This document shows, one piece after another, positions 32,874-41,170 of a stretch of 64,000 nucleotides of DNA. The stretch is taken from the NCBI GenBank assembly GCA_963838095.1, contig CAWIPO010000010.1, positions 52,063 to 116,062 on the forward strand, written 5' to 3'. A program made the position numbers and the translations under genes. Below the pieces are notes generated by a model that made no database searches, was not told the DNA's origin, and saw nothing but the letters and a program-made list of their open reading frames with translations. This DNA comes from CAWCGU01 sp963838095 (GTDB lineage Bacteria > Actinomycetota > Thermoleophilia > Solirubrobacterales > 70-9). Each line of letters begins with the position of its first letter. Position 1 is the first letter of the stretch.

Positions 32874-32910
32874 TTGCGACTTGTTGCCGCTATGCGGCAA
32901 TAACTCGCAA
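32874..32910. repeat. Imperfect hairpin element, copy B
   Basis: A 37-base imperfect palindrome: TTGCGA/TCGCAA outer stem, a C-C mismatch, TTGTTGCCG/CGGCAATAA inner stem (one G-T), loop CTATG. It lies between convergent genes (SDR stop 32845, amidotransferase stop 32922). Same skeleton as 18157-18191, with paired substitutions that preserve both stems. Confidence 0.65.
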
Positions 32911-32921
32911 GTCACGGCCGA

Positions 32922-33626
32922 TTAGCTGGAAATCGCGTCGAAGAAGCGACTGCACACACCCCTACCCAGCTCGTTCCAGCCCGCCATCCGCTCCCGAGTC
33001 TCGTCCCTCAGAGCCTCGGCATCAACCCCGACCTTCACCGCGTCCTCATCCTCCCGCGTCTCGCTGATCCACTTCTCGGCGTCGGCAAGCGTCACCTCGG
33101 CGTGGAACTGGATTCCCCAGGCGGCATCGCCGACGCGATAGGCCTGCACGCACACGGGAGATTGCGCCAGGACCGTGGCGCCCGCGGGCGGCACCCCCTC
33201 GTAGCTGTGCCACTGGAACGCCTCGAAGCTCGGCGCCAGCGCCCCGATCACCGGGTCATCGGTGCCGTCGTTCGTCACATCCACACGATGCCACCCGATC
33301 TCCGGCTGCGCCGCCCGCTGCGCCGTTCCGCCCGCCGCCACCGCCAGCAGCTGGCTGCCGAGGCAGACCGCCAGCAGCGGCACCCCGCGCTCCAGCAACT
33401 CCGCGAGCAGCAGCTTCTCCTTGCGCAGCCAAGGGTGGCGATCCTCGTGATCGGCGTGCATCGCGCCGCCGAAAGTGAGGACGGCGTCGTACTCCGCCGG
33501 ACGCCCCGGCGGCGAGTCGGTCTCGGCCCGCAGCCAGGTGTCGAGCTCGACCTGCCGCGAGCGCGCCGCGTCGGCGAACACCCCCGCGCCCGCGTCGCGC
33601 TGGTGGACGATCGCGAGCGCGCGCAC
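32922..33626 (-). CDS. Class I glutamine amidotransferase-like protein
   Basis: A 234-residue protein from GTG 33626, nine bases after the preceding gene. It has the triad of a GMP-synthase-type amidotransferase: LAVCLGSQLLA (Cys), GIQFHAEV (His and Glu). It resembles stand-alone GATase1 proteins, some of which hydrolyse gamma-glutamyl compounds. The nearby gamma-glutamyl pathway makes that an option, but it is on the opposite strand and co-directional with a lactonase-like gene. Confidence 0.82.
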   Translation of the reverse strand: MRALAIVHQRDAGAGVFADAARSRQVELDTWLRAETDSPPGRPAEYDAVLTFGGAMHADHEDRHPWLRKEKLLLAELLERGVPLLAVCLGSQLLAVAAGGTAQRAAQPEIGWHRVDVTNDGTDDPVIGALAPSFEAFQWHSYEGVPPAGATVLAQSPVCVQAYRVGDAAWGIQFHAEVTLADAEKWISETREDEDAVKVGVDAEALRDETRERMAGWNELGRGVCSRFFDAISS

Positions 33627-33635
33627 CCTTACGTC

Positions 33636-34454
33636 TCAGGCGGTGCCGGTGAACTGCTCGAGCTGCACGTGGTCGTGCGAGCAGACGATGGTGACCTCGT
33701 CGCCGTGATCGCGCTTCAGCTCCTGCAGCCGCTGCTGATTTCGCTTCCGGGTCCCGTTGTCCATCGACATGATGGTCTGGAAGGCGCGCAGGCCGGGCGG
33801 GCAGCTGGGCGGCGTCTCCACCTCGCCGCGGTTAAAGAAGGCGTCTCCGCAGTGAAGCAGCCAGCCCGCGTCGGTCTGTATGGCGACGGCCGTGTGGCCG
33901 CGGGTGTGGCCGGGGAGGGGGACCAGCGCGATGTCGGCGCCGGCGCCCGGAAGCACGCGCACGCTCTCGAACCCGAACCAGTCATCGCCGGAGACCTCGT
34001 GCTCGACGAATCGCGCGCCGTGGGTGAAGTGGGCCTTGCGGTAGCGCTCCCTGTGCCGAAACCCCGGGTTCTCCATCGACGCGCGCTCCGCGGCGAACAG
34101 GTGAACCTCGGCATCCGGGAAGTCGGGCAGCCCGCCGGCGTGATCGAGGTCCAGGTGGGTGACGACCACGTTGCGGACATCGCTTGGATCCAGGCCGAGG
34201 CTGCGGATCTGCTCGATCGCCGGCTCAGCCGGATCGGGCTTCGGCAGCAGCAGGAAGCGCGCCGCCCCGAGCCGTCGCTGGTCGGCGACGTCCTCGGTTC
34301 CATAACCGGTGTCGACGAGCACGAGCTGGTCGCCGGCTTCGATCAGCAGGCAGTGGCAGACGATCTTGTACGTCGTCAGCAGCCTGCCCTCGCCGGTGAA
34401 GAGCGAGCCCCCGAACGGGCACATCGTGCCGCAGTTGAGATGGTGGACCTTCAA
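33636..34454 (-). CDS. Metallo-beta-lactamase-fold hydrolase, N-acyl homoserine lactonase-like
   Basis: A 272-residue MBL protein. The zinc motif THLDLDHAGGL (H-x-D-x-D-H), the later LPGHTRGHTAV and CGDAFF, and CSHDH at the end supply a two-metal site. Length and the HLDLDHAGG form are like AiiA/AttM lactonases, enzymes that open N-acyl homoserine lactones; related actinobacterial proteins may act on other lactones or esters. No signal peptide. Confidence 0.83.
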   Translation of the reverse strand: MKVHHLNCGTMCPFGGSLFTGEGRLLTTYKIVCHCLLIEAGDQLVLVDTGYGTEDVADQRRLGAARFLLLPKPDPAEPAIEQIRSLGLDPSDVRNVVVTHLDLDHAGGLPDFPDAEVHLFAAERASMENPGFRHRERYRKAHFTHGARFVEHEVSGDDWFGFESVRVLPGAGADIALVPLPGHTRGHTAVAIQTDAGWLLHCGDAFFNRGEVETPPSCPPGLRAFQTIMSMDNGTRKRNQQRLQELKRDHGDEVTIVCSHDHVQLEQFTGTA

Positions 34455-35247
34455 GTCGAGCGCGAAACCTAGGAGCGCTTATCGCCGCTTGCTGCGGCGA
34501 CGACTTGCCGCGCCCGCCCGAGCGGCGCCGCCGGTAGGCGACAGTGCTCCCGAAGCCGAGCGTCGCGAGCGCCGCCGCGATCACGCCGGGATGGGTGAGC
34601 AGCCGGCCGTGCTCGGCCTCCACCTGCGGCCACAGGCGCCCGCTGACCAGCTCGCCGGCGCTCTCCGGCGTCGGCGGCAGGTCGTCCACGGCGATCGGCT
34701 CGGAGAAGGCGAGGCGGACGCGGCGGGGGATCGGGAACGGGCCGAGGAACAGGCGCTCGGTGTTGACGATCGCCGCCGGCACGATCACGGCGCCGGTGTC
34801 CAAAGCGAGGCGCCCGACGCCGCGCCGGGGATCGCCGAGCTGCTCGGGGTCGCGGACGCGGGTGCCCTCGGGGAACATCGCCAGCAGTCCGCCCTGGCGC
34901 AGGATCGTGAGCGCGGTCTCGATCGCTTCGGTGTCCGATTCGCCGCGGCGGACCGGAAACGCTCCCAGCCTCAGCAGCAGCCCTGCCGCCGGACCCTTGA
35001 ACAGCTCGCTCTTGCCGATGAAGCGGACGTGGCGGCGTGTGGCCGCGGCGACGAAGAACGCGTCCCAGAAGCTCTTGTGGTTCGGCGCCACGATCGCCGG
35101 CCCGTCCGGGGGGATGTGCTCGGCGCCGGATATCCGCAGCCCCCACCAGACGCGCATGAACGGAACGATCAGCGCCCGCACCAGCCAGTAGACGAAGCGC
35201 GAGGGCCCGCGCTCGCGGGCGATCCGATGTGCCTCCTCGACGGTCAT
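34225..35247 (-). CDS. 1-acyl-sn-glycerol-3-phosphate acyltransferase (PlsC-like)
   Basis: ATG 35247 (MTVEEAHRIAR) starts a PlsC-family acyltransferase. Catalytic NHKSFWD (N-H-x4-D) and FPEGTR are present, with a membrane-contacting hydrophobic stretch FVYWLVRALIVPFM before them. It acylates lysophosphatidate-type acceptors at the membrane. The core ends near AYRRRRSGG at about 34520; beyond that the open frame runs 230 bases into the lactonase gene with no family character. In another frame the protein would end RRRSKRR-TAA at 34479, so a one-base indel at the C-terminus is likely. Confidence 0.82.
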   Translation of the reverse strand: MTVEEAHRIARERGPSRFVYWLVRALIVPFMRVWWGLRISGAEHIPPDGPAIVAPNHKSFWDAFFVAAATRRHVRFIGKSELFKGPAAGLLLRLGAFPVRRGESDTEAIETALTILRQGGLLAMFPEGTRVRDPEQLGDPRRGVGRLALDTGAVIVPAAIVNTERLFLGPFPIPRRVRLAFSEPIAVDDLPPTPESAGELVSGRLWPQVEAEHGRLLTHPGVIAAALATLGFGSTVAYRRRRSGGRGKSSPQQAAISAPRFRARLEGPPSQLRHDVPVRGLALHRRGQAADDVQDRLPLPADRSRRPARARRHRLWNRGRRRPATARGGALPAAAEARSG

Positions 35248-35317
35248 TGGCCCCGACGCGAGCTTAGACGCGCGCCCGGCCTGGTCCAAAACTCCCCGGG
35301 CCGGCCTCGCGCATCGC

Positions 35318-35341
35318 TATCGTGCAGGCTGGACTGTTTGT
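35318..35341 (+). promoter_or_regulatory. Shared promoter motif, copy 1
   Basis: TATCGT, eight bases, then GACTGTTTGT abutting the TetR start codon. The same hexamer-N8-GACTGT arrangement is found at 38123-38146 and 41081-41104. It could be an operator overlapping a promoter. Confidence 0.45.
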
Positions 35342-35962
35342 ATGGAGGCAGCGAGCAAGACAAAGAAGAACGGGAATCGCCGCACCCAGGCCGAGCGCCG
35401 GGCGACGACCCGCGCCGCGCTGCTGGACGCGACCATCGACTGCCTGGTCGAGTACGGGTACGCGGGGACGACGACGATGAGGATCGTCGAGCGCGCGGGC
35501 GTTTCCCGCGGCGCCCAGGTGCACCACTACCCGACGAAGGCGGAGCTTGTGGCCGAGGCGGTTCGCCACCTCGCCGTCAAGCGCTCGAGCGAGTTCCTGG
35601 AGGAATTCAACTCGCTCCCCGAAGGCAGGAAGCGCTTCGAGGTCCTGCTCGACACCCTGTGGACGCTCCACACCAGCCCCCTGTTTGCGGCCTCGATGGA
35701 GCTGATCATCGCCTCGCGAACCGATCCGGAGCTGCGGAAGCGGATGATCGAGGTCGAACGAGAGATCGGGGAGCAGATCGACTCGAACATGCGCGACCTG
35801 TTCCCAGGAGAAGCTCGCAGTCAGGAATTCCGCGCCGGCGTGGACACCGTCCTCTCGGCGATGCGCGGCCTCGCGATGCTCAGCTTCGCCGACTCGAAGG
35901 CGGAGGTCGAGCGCCGCTGGCAGGCGATGCGCGAGCGCCTGCTCGCGACAATGGCCCCGTGA
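35342..35962 (+). CDS. TetR/AcrR-family regulator
   Basis: A 206-residue TetR protein. DNA-binding helices: TMRIVERAGVSRGAQVHHYPTKAELVAEAV at about residues 47-76. The start codon directly follows the motif GACTGTTTGT, which is repeated upstream of the acyl-CoA ligase and, in related form, the thiolase, so this regulator is the best candidate for controlling those genes. Its stop overlaps the GTG of the PHA-synthase-like gene (GTGA). Confidence 0.87.
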   Translation: MEAASKTKKNGNRRTQAERRATTRAALLDATIDCLVEYGYAGTTTMRIVERAGVSRGAQVHHYPTKAELVAEAVRHLAVKRSSEFLEEFNSLPEGRKRFEVLLDTLWTLHTSPLFAASMELIIASRTDPELRKRMIEVEREIGEQIDSNMRDLFPGEARSQEFRAGVDTVLSAMRGLAMLSFADSKAEVERRWQAMRERLLATMAP

Positions 35963-37212
35963 GCACTGCCACGGAGGCTGCTCTCGCAGCGGTCGAGGGC
36001 CTGTTCGACAACCCGTCGGCCTGGGACGGGGGAACGCTCGAGGCGCTCGAGGCGCAGGGCAGCCCGCTCCAGGCGCTTGCCCGCGGCTTCCTTCCTCCGC
36101 GGCCGCTGAGCCGGGTGGACGAGGACGGCGACGAGGAGCCCTCAATCGCCGCCCGGGTCCTGTCGCCGCCGCTTCGTGCGGTCGACTTCGCGGTCGAAGC
36201 CGCGGCAAACCTGTTCGACCTCACGATCGGCGATTCGAGCACCGACCCGCGACCGAAGCCGTTCAGCGTCATCGACGACGGCCCGCAGCGGACCGTGCGC
36301 CGCTACGAGCCCCGCAGCCGCCCGGTGAGAGGGTCGATCCTGCTGCTGCCGCCGCTCGCCGGCCCCGCGAGCTGCTTCGACCTCCGTCCCGGGGTCAGCA
36401 TGGTGGAGTACTTCACCTGGCTCGGCTACCGGACGTACGTCGTCGACTACGGTCCGATCGGGTTTTCCGACCGCGAGCTCGGGCTCGAGCACTGGGTCGA
36501 CGACGTGATCCCGAAGGCCCTTCACGCCAGCGCGAAGGACGCCGGCGAGCCGGTGCACACTGCGGGGTGGTGCCTGGGAGGGATCATGGGCCTGCTCTCG
36601 CTGGCCTCGGACCCGGAGCTCCCGGCCTCGTCGATGTCGCTGGTCGCGAGCCCGTTCGACTTCGAGAAGGTCGGACTGCTGAAGCCGATCCGCCAGCTCG
36701 GAGAGCTGACCGGCGGAGCGATCGTCACCAACATCTACAAGGCGATGGGCGGAATCCCGGCGCCGCTGGTCTCAGCCGGCTTTCGCCTGACCGCGATCGA
36801 CCGCTACCTCACTCGCCCGCTGTTCGTCGCCCGCAACCTCGACAACCGCGAGGCGCTGGTGCAGATGCGAGCCGTCGACCGCTACATGGCCAAGATGCTC
36901 GCCTACCCCGGGCGCTCGATCGGGCAGCTTTACCACCAGTTCTTCTTCGAGGGCGAGCTGACGCGGGGCGTCGTCGAGCTCGAGGGACGGACGATCGAGC
37001 TGGCCGAGGTGAGGGCTCCGGTGCTCGCCGTAGGTGGCAAGAGCGACGTCCTCGCCCCGGTGGAGTCGGTTCATCACGTGGAGGAGCTGCTCCCCGGAGC
37101 ACCGACGGTGAGGCTCGAAGAGGCTCCCGGCGGTCATCTCGGCGTGCTCACCGGGATGGGCGCACGCAGGTCGACCTGGTCCTACATCCGCGAGTTCATC
37201 TCTTCGAACTGA
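35959..37212 (+). CDS. PHA-synthase-like alpha/beta hydrolase
   Basis: A 417-residue protein from GTG 35959 (GTGA overlap with the TetR stop). The nucleophile elbow is GWCLGG, a Cys-containing lipase box as in polyhydroxyalkanoate synthases, with VLAVGGKSDVLAPV and GGHLGVLTG supplying the Asp and His. It begins with a helical N-domain of about 110 residues. It may polymerise or transfer hydroxyacyl groups from CoA. Shorter than class I PhaC (about 560-600), so true PHA synthesis is uncertain. The TetR gene upstream is probably its regulator. Confidence 0.82.
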   Translation: MSTATEAALAAVEGLFDNPSAWDGGTLEALEAQGSPLQALARGFLPPRPLSRVDEDGDEEPSIAARVLSPPLRAVDFAVEAAANLFDLTIGDSSTDPRPKPFSVIDDGPQRTVRRYEPRSRPVRGSILLLPPLAGPASCFDLRPGVSMVEYFTWLGYRTYVVDYGPIGFSDRELGLEHWVDDVIPKALHASAKDAGEPVHTAGWCLGGIMGLLSLASDPELPASSMSLVASPFDFEKVGLLKPIRQLGELTGGAIVTNIYKAMGGIPAPLVSAGFRLTAIDRYLTRPLFVARNLDNREALVQMRAVDRYMAKMLAYPGRSIGQLYHQFFFEGELTRGVVELEGRTIELAEVRAPVLAVGGKSDVLAPVESVHHVEELLPGAPTVRLEEAPGGHLGVLTGMGARRSTWSYIREFISSN

Positions 37213-38083
37213 GGTTCGGGCGCTTCGCGCGGACGGGCGCAACCCGGTCCGCGAACCCCGTCAAAACCTCCGCCACCCGCTGCGGCACCTCGACCTGGGC
37301 GCAGTGGCCGACGCGCTCGAGGGTGACCAGCTCGGCATTGGGGAGGGCGTCGAAGACGTGCTTGGAGCCGCGGATGGGGGTGAGCAGGTCGCGGTCGCCC
37401 CAGATCATCATCACGGGGCATTTGATCGTCGCAAGCTCGTAGGGGTCGTGCAGCTCGCCGAGAATCGCGCGCGCGTTGCGGATCGTGCGGACGACGTCAT
37501 CGCGGCTGCGGAACTGGGAGGCGTATGCGGCCGCCGCCTCGGGGTCGGCTCGGTCGCGATCGAAAACGGCGAGCCGTCCGTAGGCAATCGTCACCGCCCT
37601 CCGCACGGCCCGCATCGGAACGGGGACGTTCGAGGTGAGGATGCGGTGGATCATCGGCTCGCGCTCGGCCACGATCACCCAGGGCTGGTGGCCGAGGCCG
37701 GCGGGCGAGACCGGAGCCACCCCGGCCAGCGGCAGCGTGAGATCCTGCGCCGCGCGCAGCGCCGCCACCCCGCCGAGCGAGTTGCCGACGACGATCGGGT
37801 TGCCGTGCCGGCCGTTGCGCGGCGCGTGCTCCTGGACGAGCGCGGCGACGAACGCATCGAGCTGCGGCAGCATCGGCCCCGGCTCGAACGGGTCGGCCTG
37901 GCCGTAGCCGGGCATGTCGACGGCGATCGCGTGACGCTCACGGTTGCGGAGCTCGCGCAACAACGGCCGCCACGTGTCGGCGCTGTCGGAGTACCCGTGC
38001 AGCAGCAGCAGCGGGGGGCCGGGCCCTTCGACCGCGATCGTCCGCGTCCGCACCCCACCGTAGACGCCCCCGGCCTCGAGCAT
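37196..38083 (-). CDS. Alpha/beta hydrolase
   Basis: A 295-residue hydrolase with LLLLHGYSDS (oxyanion), GNSLGGVAAL (Ser nucleophile), WGDRDLLTPI (Asp) and VGHCAQVE (His). Substrate unknown. Its 3' end overlaps the convergent PHA-synthase-like gene by 17 bases. On its strand TAGACT (38097-38092) lies exactly eight bases from the ATG, and no ribosome site is present, so a leaderless transcript is likely. Confidence 0.85.
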   Translation of the reverse strand: MLEAGGVYGGVRTRTIAVEGPGPPLLLLHGYSDSADTWRPLLRELRNRERHAIAVDMPGYGQADPFEPGPMLPQLDAFVAALVQEHAPRNGRHGNPIVVGNSLGGVAALRAAQDLTLPLAGVAPVSPAGLGHQPWVIVAEREPMIHRILTSNVPVPMRAVRRAVTIAYGRLAVFDRDRADPEAAAAYASQFRSRDDVVRTIRNARAILGELHDPYELATIKCPVMMIWGDRDLLTPIRGSKHVFDALPNAELVTLERVGHCAQVEVPQRVAEVLTGFADRVAPVRAKRPNLSSKR

Positions 38084-38122
38084 GGCGCGCGAGTCTAGAC
38101 GACCATCAGGTCGCCGCCGTAA

Positions 38123-38146
38123 TTACATGCCGCCCTGACTGTTTGT
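38123..38146 (+). promoter_or_regulatory. Shared promoter motif, copy 2
   Basis: TTACAT, eight bases, GACTGTTTGT. The ten-base block is identical to the one at 35332-35341. It lies at the start of the acyl-CoA ligase gene, in the intergenic region shared with the divergent hydrolase. Confidence 0.45.
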
Positions 38147-39816
38147 GTACCCTCCCGGTCGCACTGGCTTCCTCATTCCTCACCCAGATCCAGCGCGGGG
38201 CAGCCGGACTGGCCAGCCGCGCATCGGTCGAGCTTCAGTCGGCGCGCCACGTCGCCCGCGCCGGGATGCTCGGCGTCGAGCCGCCCGCGCGGACCGCGCG
38301 GATCGTGCGGGCGCTCGCTCGCTACGGCCCGCTGGGGGCGTCGCCCACCCGCGCCGCCGAGAAGCTCGGCGTTCGAACAGGGCTCGCCGACGAGCTCGGG
38401 CAGCTCAGCTTCACCGAGCTCGACCTGCGCTCCAACGCGCTCGCGAACGCCTGGCTGGAGGCCGGGGTGCGCCCCGGAGACGGGGTCGCGATCCTGTGCC
38501 GCAACCACCGCGGCTTCATCGACGCCACCTTCGCCTGCGCGAAGCTCGGCGGCCGGGCCCTGTACCTGAACACCGACTTCGCCGGCCCCCAGGTGACCGA
38601 GGTCTGCGCGCGGGAGGGCACCGACGCGCTCGTCTACGACCAGGAGTTCGCCGAGATCGTGGCCGGGGTCGACGCACCCCGTGGCCGTTTCCTCGGCTGG
38701 ATCGACCAGCCCGGCGACGACCCGACGCTCGAGGAGCTGATCGCATCCGGCGACTCTTCGCAGCCGCCGAAGCCCGGCGAGCGCTCCTCGGTCGTGATGC
38801 TGACAAGCGGCACGACCGGAACGCCGAAGGGCGCCCCGCGTGAGTCGCCGCGCTCGCTCGCGGCGCTCGGCGCACTGCTCTCGAAGGTGCCGCTGCGCTC
38901 CGAGGAGGCGACCTTTGTCGCTGCGCCGATGTTCCACGCGCTCGGCTTCGCCCACACCGTCCTCGCCGTCGGCCTCGGCTCGACGATCGTCACCCAACGC
39001 CGATTCGATGCGGCGCAGGTCCTCGATGCCGTGGAGCGCAACCGCTGCACGGCGCTGATCGTGGTCCCGGTGATGCTCTCGCGGATCCTCGCCCTCGGGG
39101 AGGACGAGATCCGCGGCCGCGACCTCAGCGCGCTTCGGATCGTCTTCTGCGCCGGCGCCCAGCTAGAGGCCGACCTCGCGATCCGCGCCCAGGACGTGCT
39201 CGGCGACGTCGTCTACAACCTTTACGGCTCGACTGAGGTCGCCTATGCCAGCATCGCCACCCCCGAGGACCTGCGCGCGGCCCCGGGGTGCGCCGGGCGG
39301 CCGCCGATCGGCACCACCGTGCGCCTCTACGACGAGGCCGGCAACCCCGTCGAAGGGCCGAACCGGACGGGGAGGATCTTCGTCGGCAACAACGCCCAGT
39401 TCTCCGGCTACACGGGCGGCGGCATGAAGGAGGTGATCGACGGCCTGATGTCCAGCGGCGACGTCGGCCACTTCGACGAGGGGGGGCGCCTGTTCATCGA
39501 CGGCCGCGACGACGAGATGATCGTCTCCGGCGGCGAGAACGTCTTCCCGCGCGAGGTGGAGGAGCTGCTGGTCACGCACGAGGCCGTGGTCGAGGCGGCG
39601 CTGATCGGCGTTCCCGACGAGAACTTCGGCAGGCGGCTGCGGGCCTTTGTCGTCAGGCGGGAAGGCGAGGACCTGGGCGAGCGCGAGGTCCAGGAGTTCG
39701 TGCGCGCGAACCTGGCCCGGTTCAAGGTCCCGCGCGAGGTGATCTTCCTGGACGAGCTGCCCCGCAACCCGTCCGGCAAGATCCTGAAGCGGGAATTGGA
39801 GACGATCGAGGCGTGA
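38143..39816 (+). CDS. Acyl-CoA synthetase (AMP-forming, ANL superfamily)
   Basis: About 557 residues. Adenylation motifs: VVMLTSGTTGTPKGAP, YGSTEVAYASIA, GRIFVGN, SSGDVGHFDEGGRLFIDGRDDEMIVSGGENVFPREVEE and the C-terminal lysine in NPSGKILKREL. It activates a fatty or aromatic acid with ATP and CoA. The start is uncertain: TTG 38143 is in frame but lies inside the shared promoter motif; TACCCT at 38148-38153 could instead drive a start a little further in. Its stop overlaps a GTG (GTGA) that probably begins the esterase gene. Confidence 0.87.
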   Translation: MCTLPVALASSFLTQIQRGAAGLASRASVELQSARHVARAGMLGVEPPARTARIVRALARYGPLGASPTRAAEKLGVRTGLADELGQLSFTELDLRSNALANAWLEAGVRPGDGVAILCRNHRGFIDATFACAKLGGRALYLNTDFAGPQVTEVCAREGTDALVYDQEFAEIVAGVDAPRGRFLGWIDQPGDDPTLEELIASGDSSQPPKPGERSSVVMLTSGTTGTPKGAPRESPRSLAALGALLSKVPLRSEEATFVAAPMFHALGFAHTVLAVGLGSTIVTQRRFDAAQVLDAVERNRCTALIVVPVMLSRILALGEDEIRGRDLSALRIVFCAGAQLEADLAIRAQDVLGDVVYNLYGSTEVAYASIATPEDLRAAPGCAGRPPIGTTVRLYDEAGNPVEGPNRTGRIFVGNNAQFSGYTGGGMKEVIDGLMSSGDVGHFDEGGRLFIDGRDDEMIVSGGENVFPREVEELLVTHEAVVEAALIGVPDENFGRRLRAFVVRREGEDLGEREVQEFVRANLARFKVPREVIFLDELPRNPSGKILKRELETIEA

Positions 39817-39897
39817 TCTGCGTCACTGCTGCTGCTCGGCCTCGGGGTCGTCGCGGCGATAGGGATCGTCAACGCGCGCTGGCCGGCGCGGCACTGG

Positions 39898-41073
39898 TTG
39901 CTGGTGATCGGGAGCTGGATCGCGGCCTGGATCACGGTCGAGCTGGCGGCGCACCTGATCGTCCTCAGCGCGGTCGCGGCTGCGGTGCTGGTGGCGCTCG
40001 GCGCCCTGGATCACACGGTCGGAATCGTCGGGCTCGTGCTCTTGGGCGTCTCCGACCTCGCCGGCGCCATGCTCGCCTGGCGGGCCCAGCGGACCGTCGT
40101 TTCGGCGCGTGACTCCGTCGCCGAGCTCGATCCCGAGCCGCAGACACCCCGCTACCCGCGCAGTCACGTCGTCTTCCCGCCGCTGGCGCTGCGCCGCCGT
40201 GGAGTTCGTCACGAGCGCGGCGTCGTGTACGCGAAGCGCGGCTCCTATCCGCTGAAGCTCGACGTGTATCTGCCCAGCTCGCAGGCCGTGCCGGGTGCGC
40301 GCCGTCCCGCGATCGTCCAGGTCCACGGTGGAGGCTGGATTGGCGGCACCCGCAAGGAGCAGGGGATCCCGCTGCTGAACCACCTCGCCGCCAACGGCTG
40401 GGTCGGCTTCAACATCAGCTACCGCCTCAGCCCGCTCGCGACCTGGCCCGACCAGGCGATTGACATCAAGCAGGCGATCGCCTGGATCCGCGACAACGCA
40501 GACCGCTACGACGTCGACCCGTCGTTCATCGCCGTCACCGGCGGCTCGGCGGGCGGACACCTCGCAGCCTTAGTTGCGCTGACCGCTGACGATCGCTCCC
40601 TGCAGCCCGGCTTCGAGGAGGCGGACACGTCGGTCGCGGCGGCGGTGCCGTTCTACGGCGTCTATGACTTCCTCGATTCCGACAACCTCCAGCTGCCGAT
40701 CCTCCAGTACGTGCTGGAGCGATACGTGTTCAAGGCGTTCCGCGCAGACGAGCCCGAGCGCTTTCGCGACGCGTCGCCCACCCACCTCGTCCACGACGGC
40801 GCGCCGCCCTTCCTGGTCGTCCACGGCACGGCCGACTCGCTGACCCCGGTTGAGGACGCGCGCCGTTTCGTCGCCCGGCTTCGCGAGACCTCGCGGGAGC
40901 CGGTGCTGTACGCGGAGATGAAGGGCGGCCAGCACGCCTTCGACCTGATCCCGTCGCCGCGGACGGCGCCGGTGATCGAGGCGGTCGAGCGCTTCCTGCA
41001 CACGATCCGCGCCCGCGGCGCCGAGGACAGCGCCGTGGTCGAGCGCGAGGCCGAGGAAGCGCTGACTGCATGA
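39898..41073 (+). CDS. Membrane-anchored alpha/beta hydrolase (esterase, BD-FAE/HSL-like)
   Basis: The N-terminal third is hydrophobic (two to three membrane helices); the C-terminal part is an esterase with VHGGGWIGGT (oxyanion HGGG), TGGSAGGHLA (Ser), HGTADSLTPV (Asp) and GGQHAFD (His). 39898 is the first start codon of the usual kinds in frame, but membrane-type sequence (LLLLGLGVVAAIGIV) continues upstream to about 39826. The ligase stop overlaps a GTG at 39813 in another frame; dropping one base near 39818 joins it as V-I-A-S-LLLLGLG, so the real gene probably starts at 39813 and carries a one-base insertion. Confidence 0.82.
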   Translation: MLVIGSWIAAWITVELAAHLIVLSAVAAAVLVALGALDHTVGIVGLVLLGVSDLAGAMLAWRAQRTVVSARDSVAELDPEPQTPRYPRSHVVFPPLALRRRGVRHERGVVYAKRGSYPLKLDVYLPSSQAVPGARRPAIVQVHGGGWIGGTRKEQGIPLLNHLAANGWVGFNISYRLSPLATWPDQAIDIKQAIAWIRDNADRYDVDPSFIAVTGGSAGGHLAALVALTADDRSLQPGFEEADTSVAAAVPFYGVYDFLDSDNLQLPILQYVLERYVFKAFRADEPERFRDASPTHLVHDGAPPFLVVHGTADSLTPVEDARRFVARLRETSREPVLYAEMKGGQHAFDLIPSPRTAPVIEAVERFLHTIRARGAEDSAVVEREAEEALTA

Positions 41074-41080
41074 CCCAAAC

Positions 41081-41104
41081 TTACGTTCCGGTTAGACTGT
41101 ATCT
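41081..41104 (+). promoter_or_regulatory. Shared promoter motif, copy 3 (diverged)
   Basis: TTACGT, eight bases, GACTGTATCT, upstream of the thiolase/acyl-CoA dehydrogenase pair. Also readable as a -10 element TAGACT (41093-41098). The thiolase ATG is 66 bases further on. Confidence 0.4.
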
Positions 41105-41170
41105 TTCTCAATCGGCCGGGGTACAACCGGTCGATCGGCTCCCAACCCAAGACTTGAAGAGAGGCCATAG

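Noticed and set aside
32922..33626. Amidotransferase as part of the gamma-glutamylation operon.
   Set aside because: It is on the opposite strand, separated by a convergent hairpin, and co-directional with the lactonase-like gene.
34225..34478. Same-strand overlap of PlsC and lactonase genes as a real overlapping-gene pair.
   Set aside because: The last about 75 residues have no family features and another frame ends at RRRSKRR-stop; a C-terminal indel is simpler.
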